Part shown: positions 54,901 to 64,000 of the stretch, in pieces | How the letters are laid out: the number at the start of each line of letters is the position of its first letter | Position numbering within the stretch: position 1 is the first letter of the stretch | NCBI RefSeq assembly: GCF_003265705.1 | Contig: NW_020313285.1 | Location: forward strand, 17,038,817 to 17,102,816 | Reading direction: 5' to 3' | Source of the DNA: Callorhinus ursinus | Taxonomy: Eukaryota; Chordata; Mammalia; Carnivora; Otariidae | DNA length: 64,000 nucleotides | Made by a program: the position numbers and the translations under genes | Notes under the pieces: model-generated | What the model was told of the DNA's origin: nothing | The model's input: the letters and a program-made list of their open reading frames with translations, nothing else | Database searches by the model: none

Positions 54901-55567
54901 AGGCCTGTTGCTGATTAAAAATCCAGAACAATAAATCTGGGCAGAAATAAAGTCAAAGAGAGAGTGCTTACACATAATGATCACATATGTATGTCTGCAA
55001 ATGCTTGTGAAAAGACTTGCAAAGGTATGCATGGAAGTTGCTCTGGTGAGATGGAAGAGGCAACACTGGGAAAGGCTATTATTAGAGGTCCTGGTCAAAC
55101 TTCCACAAGGAGAATATATTCTTCTATTATTCGTGTAAATATAAATTCATGTTAAAAAAAAGAAAAGCACATCTGCTGATTGTCGTTGAATTTGGAACCG
55201 TTGTCTGAGGAACCTCTCCACAGCACATCAGTATGGCTGCTATGTCCAATGGAAGTGGGGGGAGGTTCTCAGGCAAGAGCTTGAGAAGCCCTTACCACCT
55301 GCAGCCTAGAACAGTTTGCAACAAACATTGATGCCTTTTAATTCTCTTCCCGATTGCCTTCAAAGCTTTTTCAAGAACCTCTTAATCCAAGTCGCTCTTG
55401 ACTCCATTATCTTGTTTTATTTTCTTCATAGCAATGATCACTATTTGAACTTATATATCTATTGTCTGTCTCCCACTAGAATGGCAAGACAATTTTGAAT
55501 TCATATGATTTTAGTCAAGCCATTTAGAGTTTTCTAACAGTATCAAAGACACATGTTATTTACTTAC

Positions 55568-55654
55568 CTTAGTTGGAAAAGGAAATTTGGAAGGTTCTGT
55601 TTTGCATGGTGTATGAATAGCCGTTAGAGGGGGAGGCCATGAATGCGTCATCTC
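55568..55654 (-). CDS. AFF4: AFF4 exon 5
   Basis: 87 nt, phase 0 to 0, residues about 322-350: [20 protein letters not shown] then PSKFPFPTK. Acceptor ATTTCAG, donor ACTAAG|gtaagt. With exon 4 it forms the segment that binds the C-terminal domain of ELL/ELL2, tying the elongation factor to the super elongation complex (structure known for human AFF4, about residues 301-351). Confidence 0.97.
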
Positions 55655-55984
55655 CTGAAATGTAATTATTACAGTTTGTTTTCAACCAGTTCAAGGATAA
55701 AAATTACATAACTAAAAACCAGATTTGTATTATAAATGCTGGTTTCATGATAGGTCCTCCAAAAGTATACATATTTAATCAATAAATATTAATTAAGCAC
55801 AATTGTGTGCAAGGCACTATGGGGCAGGAAATAGATAAATAATATCCACTCCCTGGCTTCAAGGAGCTTGTAGCTAAGATGAGGAAACCTGTGAATCATC
55901 AAAGAAATACACCAGTAATCAAATACAAGGTACACAGTACAATGTACTGAAGAAGAGCGTGCTGTGAGAGCGGGAGGGGTGGGT

Positions 55985-56235
55985 AATAATAAGAAAAGGA
56001 GCTAACATTTATTGTGTACCTTTAGTGGGCCAGATACTGTGCTGTTTTACAGGTCTGTTACTCATTTAGTACTCACAATGATATTAGGAGGTAGATACCA
56101 TTATTACCCTAACTCTATGTAGGATGAAACCGAAGCACAGAAGTTATTTATTAAAGGCCACACATTTGTGGACACAAATGGACACGAAATTTCATCCTAG
56201 GAAGTCTGGCTGCAGAGCCCATTTGCTGATGGGAA
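55985..56235 (+). mobile_element. MIR SINE
   Basis: GCTAACATTTATTGTGTACC, CTCACAATGATATTAGGAGG, TTATTACCC and CTGGCTGCAGAGCCC follow the MIR consensus from core to tail. Confidence 0.85.
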
Positions 56236-56514
56236 GTTTTGGTCAGGTGGAGGAAACCAGAAAAGAGATTACCAAAAGCACATGAGAAGGAAGACAGACA
56301 AGCAAGGCCATAAGTATGATTTCATTCAATGCCTTCTGTTTAATCACATGCCAACTATGTTCAAGTGGAGATTTGGGTAAGATCACAATGTGTATGTTAG
56401 AGGAGCAGGGGAAAGAGAGATATCAGATTTAGAATAAGGAAGGAGTGTTTTATTTCTGGCATTTAGTTCAAAGTAAGCCATTAGGTAGACTGAGAAAATA
56501 CAGTAAGGGTGGTT

Positions 56515-56810
56515 TAACTTTTAGGAATTTACTCTGTAGCTATACCCACACAGTTAGGTAAAGATACATGTTCAAGGGGCCTACACTTCAAAAATGGAAA
56601 CAACCAAAATATCCAACAGCACAGAATAATTAAATAAATTACCAGACAGCCATACAATGGAACACCAAGCAGACAGTAAATGAGGAATTTAACTACTGCT
56701 ATGAAATGCTGTCCACAATATACTGTTAAGTGATAAACAGAAATCACGGTCTATGTCCTAGTAAATGTTTGTATATGAAAAAATATATATGAAAAAAAAA
56801 TCTCTGGCTA
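56515..56810 (+). mobile_element. Old L1 3' fragment
   Basis: AAACAACCAAAATATCCAAC, AATTAAATAAATTACCAGAC and TGTTAAGTGATAAACAG correspond to an old L1M 3' region, related to 30180-30700. Confidence 0.65.
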
Positions 56811-59359
56811 CCTTTGGGCAACAGAACAACAGAAGGGGAAAGAGACCTGGGCACTCGATACAGTCTCTACTACTGGAACTTTGTAAAACAGCCACCTGCA
56901 CCATTAATTGCTCTTTATCTTCTTACAATGCTTTATTTTTTTAATAGCATTTCACTTTCTGAAATAATATTAAAGAGTTGATTATTTCCAATATCCAGCA
57001 AGAATGTCAGCTCATTCTTTGACACTATCATTATCACCACTGTTATCCAAAGAGCTTGATATATGACAGGTGCTTCATTAGTAAGCCGTGAATTAATCTT
57101 GCTTGTTTTTACAATAAACAGTTATCATTTTTAGATTAAAATTTTCTTCTTTAAGTTTATGATGGAGTTCCTAGAGATAGTATGACTACAAATATCAAGA
57201 AAACATGAAGGCAATTTGGACCTGCAGTTCCTATGCACTGCATACAGGGAAAGGAAACAGAAACTCAAGACGCTCTAGGTGCTGGCATTTTACACCTCAA
57301 ATACCGAAGTACTTTCAATAGAAAATCTATTTAACTCCATCATTAAATGACTGAGCACCTATTACACCCAAGGCCATGTGCCAAGCCCTATATATATAAA
57401 ATGAAGAATAAATGGTCAGTATCATCAAAGAGATAATTAAATGTGAGAATATCTAAGACTCTACCAGGTATTACAATGCCATGCATCTTTGAGGATTCAA
57501 TGAGAAAAGATAAATGCTCTGTTACACTTTTCATGTACATGGCAACTGAAAAATGCATGCTATATGAGATTCTTTTTTTTTGCTATATGAGATTCAAAAG
57601 AAAGAGTTATGTGATCTGATGGTCCGACACAGGGGAAAGAAGGATTACACTGGGATTCTAAGAAAAAACAGAATCTGTGTATGACTAAAGACAAAGGAGA
57701 AACATATTTCACAGAAGTTTACTTTAAAAAGGTAAAAGAAATAAAAAAGGTAAAAGAGCAAAAAGAAAGCGTACGGCTTAGTGAAACCAATTTGACAAAA
57801 GTGGTGAATCAATAGTGAGAGAGGTTAGAACCGGCCTGTGAAAGGTCTAGAACGTTGAACCTGGACACTATTCTTTCCATGGGGATTAGAGAGAGAGCCA
57901 CTGAAATGTCTAAGACAGAAATTAACTTATGAAGACAATGGATTAAAGAGAGAATCTGGTAGCAATACAGAAGACAGATAGATGAGCAAAGCCAGGACTG
58001 TAGATTGCAATTCTTGAAGCTCAAGGTGGCAGAAATGGAAATAAAGGAGTGGCATTTCCAAGGAAAATTCAAACTGTACATGAAGTTTTGTGATTAAATA
58101 GAACATGAGAGAAAATTAGGATTTTACACTTAGAAGCACAGGAGAATGGTGGTACTACTAAGAGAAGGAAGTCTGATAAATCTGCCTTTAGATATGTTCA
58201 ATCTAAAGAAGCAGGGAGAAATGCAAATGGACACATAGCTACGAAGCAAGAGACATAAACCACAATTCAGAGGAGGCCAAGGAGGAGAGAAAGACTGAAG
58301 AGTTAACAGGGGAAGCCATTAACAATGGAGGAAAATCAAGATGGAGCAGAAAAAAATGGAGAAGCTAGGAAAAAGACCCATGTTGAAAAGAGAAGACACC
58401 AAGGCTCCCAAAAGGCAGAGAACGAGAGATAAGAAAGGTAGATGGAAATAAAAACAGGGAAGCATAATAACAGTCAAGGAAGGAAGAAGGGGTTTCTAGA
58501 ATGAAAAACTAAAAATTCTTGAGAACAGCAGAAAAGAGCAGAGAACTCAAATGAAGCCCCCAGTGAAGGGGAAGATGATGAGCTTAGAGAAACAGCTTCA
58601 GCAACATGACTGAGATGAATGAGAGACTGTGCTGGGCTGAAGAAAGGAAGGAGAGAATAAAGCGGAAGTAGCAATGCAAGTAGTCTCTCAGAAGAAGGAT
58701 TCATGGTGAAATGCAGGTACAGAAACAAAAAAATTAGGAGCTTGTGCTGAAAGTACAAGTCAGACGTGATGGACAGTTTTTCTCTACTGAGCCAAAAGCA
58801 GTCACTGTCACTCATTAATCCACTAGACTGTCTCTTTTTCCAACTGACAACTTTTTCTTTTCCCAGAAGAGGAATGCACATTTTGGTCATGTGTCGATTT
58901 TAAAACATATTCCATCCAACACTCAAAGTGAGCTGTATTAGGAGGAGGTCTTTCATTGTAGGAACTGACCAGTAGGTACAAATGAACTACAAAGCAAGCT
59001 ATCTTCAGTGAAACGGTTTGACTGGTAATTACTGATAAGCCTTAGAAAGTACTGTTGCATTTGGCTTCTTCCTCTTTTCAAGGCAAACTATTATGACGGG
59101 AATTTGTTTTACTTAAAAATGAAAAACAAACAAAACCAGTTCTTCAAGGGCAGGTAGTAAACAAACCAAATGACTCAGAAACTAAGTATGAAAATAGGCA
59201 TAACAGAGTCAATTATTTTTTATAGACGTAATGAGGTTTCACATGTAAGCGATCTGCTGCCCCAGATCCTTTGTGAAATATCGGGGGGAAGAGGGCAAGA
59301 AGATAGCAGAGGATCATAAACAAAAAAGACAAAGTATTAAAACAACAACAGTAACTTAC

Positions 59360-59404
59360 TTTAAGAATTTCATCCACACAGCTCACGTCACCAGAAGCAG
59401 ATGC
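59360..59404 (-). CDS. AFF4: AFF4 exon 4
   Basis: 45-nt exon encoding ASASGDVSCVDEILK (residues about 307-321), phase 0 to 0. Acceptor TCCTCTTAAG, donor CTTAAA|gtaagt. First half of the ELL-binding segment; VDEILKEM spans the junction with exon 5. Being 45 nt in phase 0, it could be skipped without a frameshift, but that would remove part of the ELL site. Confidence 0.96.
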
Positions 59405-60139
59405 CTTAAGAGGAAAAGAAACACACATTAGATTTGGGGTCATTTATTATTAAATTTTTATTATTTGTTGCACAGATTCAACAACACTATGAGAAAACGA
59501 ATTAAATTTAAAGACTTATTTATGATTCCACTATTCTAAATCACAACACTAACTAATCTTTCGACAAATTTCCCTAAATGCAAATTTTGCAAGCTCTAAA
59601 AAATTTTAATCACCAACTGTACAAGGATTTGAAGAACTCTGTATTTATCAAAAGTTTTGAAAAGTCTTATCTTTCTTATACTTAGATTAGAAATAAATTT
59701 TTAAATGTTATTTTGCAGGTGGAGCAACTTGTCAAAAATTTGAGTTTATTTATATACAAAATATACCATGATACTGAAATACATTATTTCACATAAACTA
59801 ACAAACAGAATAAAATCAGCATTATTGAAAGAATGCTTGTCTGGAATATGATGGACATTTCACACAGTTTCCTTAAATCATGGCAAAGCTGTTTATTCTA
59901 AAGCACAGTCAGGAACTGGAGAGCTAGAGTTTGAACTCAAGTCTACCTCCAAGGATCAAGTTGTTTGAAGAAAGAACAAACAACCACTTCACTATTCTCT
60001 TCAGAGGAGTAATTAGATGACAACTGCCATGAACAGTGAGTTTCCTAAGGCCACAGGAAAAATGTCTAAATATTCTTAAAACACCATTTCACCTACCCGT
60101 GACCCCTTCCACAACCGTTTTAAGCTATGAACTATGATT

Positions 60140-60163
60140 TTCGTACTTCTACGAAAGTACGAA
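60140..60163. repeat. Perfect 9-bp inverted repeat
   Basis: TTCGTACTT (60140-60148) and AAGTACGAA (60155-60163) with the 6-nt spacer CTACGA. No known role. Confidence 0.9.
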
Positions 60164-60739
60164 GACTACTTCTAAAATTTTTTCTTTTAAAAGATAAAAC
60201 TTTAAACTATTTCACAGTGAATACTCAGTTTCTTTAGTTATTCTGATGCTTTGGTATGGAGTTATAAATACTGTAAATTTCAAACCACCACTATGAATCT
60301 AGAGCAGCTGTCTCAAACCCCTAAGTGTAAACAGAGAAAAAAACTCATGGCATCCAAACCATACAACATTACCATCTTGATGGACGCCCCCCCAAAATCC
60401 CAACATTCACTACAATGAACCACAGCCCACACTGCATTCATGGGTATCACAATGAGACTACAAATTATTTTTTTAAACAAAAGAACACAAGACGTATTCT
60501 TTCATAAAATCAAAAGGAGGAAATCTAAGGTATTGATTTCACAGATCCTGCTTTTATTCACATTTTCTCTACTGCCCAACAGGGGAAGCTAACAAGTCTA
60601 TTGATCCACTCTGGAGTCAATCACGAGTCTTATTTTTAAACTTATATATACCCTATTATTAAAACTGAGACAAAATTTAAGTTCAATTATAATTTACTAG
60701 TAAACTGCTTCACAGAGTTATAATATTAAAAGCTCTAAA

Positions 60740-61709
<970 letters not shown>

Positions 61710-62649
61710 CTACAAAAAATTGTAAAATAAAACAATATAATTAGTATAACTGGAACTAAAAGATGCTTCTATAAATGGACTTTCCAAACTTCAAATGCAA
61801 AGGGGTTTTTCAAAGGGAGGCCTCGTATCTCATATCTTAAGGTTAACATCTCAAAAGCAAACTCCAAATATATAATTTTTATAGTGGAAAAAATGCATCG
61901 AAAGTGAAAAACATTCATGCAAAAACACAAATATTCTATAGGATATTGAGAGGTATGTACAAAAGATTCCAGGAGGGAAAAAAAATCCAAATTTCACCAA
62001 TAAATATACTGAAACAGTAGCAGAAATCTTTTGAAGAGCAGGAAAAGTAATGGGCCTTTCTGTAGTTAAGTTCTAGGTGAGCAAATTAGCCAACACTCAT
62101 TATCTTGGCAATGTAGAAAAATATTTTATTCCTGGAGTTCAATGTTATAAGTTAAAAGGAGAAACAAAAATTTAATGAAACATGTTATACCCAACTGACC
62201 TTTTAAAAAATTTTAATTCCTTCAGTTACTGTGACTAATTAAGTTAATAAAAGTCAACAACAAATTAAGAATGGAAAATCTACTGATAAAGTTTCAAATA
62301 TTAATTCTATTAATTCTGATCAAGAAACACTCCAAGTTTTGAAGCCAATGGTATAGACTGTAAATTTTAAAAATCATTCTTGGACAATAAGAAAGTCCAA
62401 AATATCTACAAGCTTTAGTACTCTTTCACGTTCACAAACATGAAAGAGTGTAAGCTTACTGATTGCATTAAATAGGAACTCAAGACAGAACCACTATTTA
62501 TTTTGAGGTTGGCATGAATTGATAAGACTTTAGAATTTTTGAAAATCAGTCTGACCCCTATTAAACAAGAAGGGAAATATATAGCAATTTGTAGCCAACA
62601 ACAAGTACAGGAATCAAATCCAATTCATTACAATGTAATTACAAAATAT

Positions 62650-62861
62650 GGGGCGCCTGGGTGGCTCAGTTGGTTGAGCGACTGCCTTCGGCTCAGGTCA
62701 TGATCCTGGAGTCCCGGGATCGAGTCCCGGGATCAAGTCCCGCGTCGGGCTCCCTGCTCGGCAGGGAGTCTGCTTCTCCCTCTGACCCTCTTCCCTCTCG
62801 TGCTCTCTATCTCTCATTCTCTCTCTCCCAAATAAATAAATAAAATCTTAAAAAAAAAAAA
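62650..62861 (+). mobile_element. Can-SINE with an internal duplication
   Basis: Full-length copy; GGGATCGAGTCCC is followed at once by GGGATCAAGTCCC, a short internal duplication near 62716-62742. Confidence 0.95.
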
Positions 62862-62883
62862 CAACAAAGAAGCGGCTCCGAGA

Positions 62884-62886
62884 AAA

Positions 62887-62917
<31 letters not shown>

Positions 62918-62919
62918 AT
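62884..62919. repeat. (AAAT)n microsatellite
   Basis: About nine AAAT units after the SINE tail and a 20-nt spacer. Confidence 0.95.
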
Positions 62920-63090
62920 GGTAGTATGATTTGAAGATTCTGGACCAAACTCCTGGAGTTTTTTTGAAATGCCTTTAATCCCTAATCCCAAACCTCAGGT
63001 TTCATGTTATCATGTTATACTCATATAAATGATATCAGTGTAATTGCCTTTAAATGAAAATCCTTAAGAACTTGTAAAAAATGGCTTTTA

Positions 63091-63270
63091 GAGGGGCTCC
63101 TGGGTAGCTTAGTCGGTTAAGGGTCTGCCTTCAGCTCAGGTCCTGACCCTGGGTCCCGGGATCGAGCCCCGCGTTGGGCTCCCTGCTTGGTGCGGAGTCT
63201 GCTTCTCCCTCTCCACCCAGCTTGTGCTGTCTCTTTCTCTCTCTCAATAAATAAATAAAATCTTAAAAAA
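63091..63270 (+). mobile_element. Can-SINE
   Basis: Perfect 14-bp target duplication AAAAATGGCTTTTA at 63077-63090 and 63271-63284. Confidence 0.96.
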
Positions 63271-64000
63271 AAAAATGGCTTTTATAGATCTCATAGCTTC
63301 TACAAACACCAAATATTACCAGGGTAAACCTAGAATATGTTGTTATATTTATATTTCATCAGAAAAATGTCTAACACACTCAGTCTCACACCATAAACCA
63401 ACAATGGCCATTACTGCTGCAATGCCATTATACACAGTACAAGCCTTTAAAATGTAAAGGTAGATCAAATGAGCCAAAGCCAAATCAAACATTAGAGACA
63501 TTTGTGGCCACTATAGCCACATTAGTCATCAGAAGTGATATCATTCAGTGTTTTATGTAATCCGAAATCAAGTTTAATGATAGTTACAAAAATAGTTAAT
63601 TGGTTCACTTTACTGAACATCTCTGACAAGAAGCTTTTAATCTAAATTGGATATTGTTCATTAAGCCCATAAAAAAGAAAGTCAGATAATTTAGTATAAA
63701 ACAGAAAAAGGAACTGGACTGATACTGAAGACACATTTATTCAAATACAGTAGTAGTCACTGATATTTAGTAAACTAAGTAAGCAAATGGCAAGAAACAA
63801 GGGAAAAACAAAAGAATCTCTGAAAAAGTTGTCTTTGACATTATATTATACCCAAAAGAATGTAAGAAACAGTAGACGATCCATACCCATTTACAAAATT
63901 TTAATTTAATTCAGAAAGCTGAAATACCTGCCCAGGGTTAGCGGTAGAGCCTGGGATGTAGATATCAGTGTTTGAGCTAATCCAGACCACATTTTCAAGA

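Larger units (their letters stand above)
31738..55567 (-). other. AFF4: AFF4 intron 5 (23.8 kb repeat reservoir)
   Basis: The largest complete intron. It holds about 22 Can-SINEs, five or six L1-derived blocks (all + strand, antisense to AFF4), a POMP processed pseudogene, three microsatellites and a 10-base assembly gap. The stretches 32745-33280, 38000-39900, 39950-41200 and 54900-55567 show no recognised element. Confidence 0.9.
55655..59359 (-). other. AFF4: AFF4 intron 4
   Basis: 3.7 kb intron without a Can-SINE. Holds a MIR (55985-56235) and an old L1 3' fragment (56515-56810). The purine-rich stretch 57590-58900 shows no element I recognise. Confidence 0.9.
61710..64000 (-). other. 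AFF4: AFF4 intron 2 (partial)
   Basis: Intron sequence upstream of exon 3, continuing beyond the window. It holds two Can-SINEs (62650, 63091), an (AAAT)n tract and a weak MIR-like remnant at about 63925-63970. No earlier AFF4 coding exon was found up to 64000. Confidence 0.85.

Noticed and set aside
58474..58890. 138-residue - strand open frame with hydrophobic stretches
   Set aside because: Lies within AFF4 intron 4 with no splice partner, no recognised domain and purine-rich low-complexity sequence on the other strand.
63900..64000. Right-edge sequence as a possible AFF4 exon
   Set aside because: No frame matches AFF4; it looks like a weak MIR remnant.

Overview
The window is mammalian nuclear DNA, most likely from a carnivoran and probably a non-canid caniform (seal, bear or mustelid type). 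The main evidence is about forty copies of tRNA-Lys-derived Can-SINEs, recognisable by the head GGGCGCCTGGGTGGCTCAG, a CT-rich middle and an (AAAT)n/A-rich tail. They look like the arctoid subfamily, and I see no typical dog SINEC_Cf heads (GGATCCCTGGGTGGCGCAG). The family assignment comes from memory of consensus sequences. Gene content and order match the LEAP2-AFF4 interval of human 5q31.1.

Layout. Positions 1-about 1360 hold the 3' part of LEAP2 on the + strand: coding exons 2 and 3, with exon 1 lying left of the window. Positions about 1600-61709 hold AFF4 on the - strand. All coding exons except the first were placed base by base: 19 exons, 3372 coding nt, every junction in phase. The exon with the start codon lies beyond the right edge. 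The two genes converge, and their predicted poly(A) signals are about 275 bp apart. AFF4 has a roughly 5.7 kb 3' UTR (about 1600-7269) with no recognisable SINE or LINE. The introns are packed with Can-SINEs, old L1 fragments, MIRs, one MER5A-like DNA transposon and one processed pseudogene of POMP. Intron 5 (31738-55567) is the repeat reservoir, holding several L1 3' segments that all run antisense to AFF4.

Function. LEAP2 encodes a secreted four-cysteine peptide, an antagonist/inverse agonist of the ghrelin receptor first described as antimicrobial. AFF4 encodes the scaffold of the super elongation complex. The exons show the P-TEFb-binding segment, the SIAH degron altered in CHOPS syndrome (PTAYVRP), the ELL-binding segment, the Ser-rich acidic region, the AF9/ENL-binding motif and the C-terminal homology domain. 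The two genes have no known joint pathway; they are simply neighbours.

I found no undescribed biological system. The points most worth checking are a SINE inserted 21 nt from the LEAP2 exon 3 acceptor, a SINE within about 25 nt of the AFF4 exon 3 donor, a POMP retrocopy nested in a SINE tail, an 88-bp intronic tandem duplication, and several abutting inverted or nested SINE pairs.
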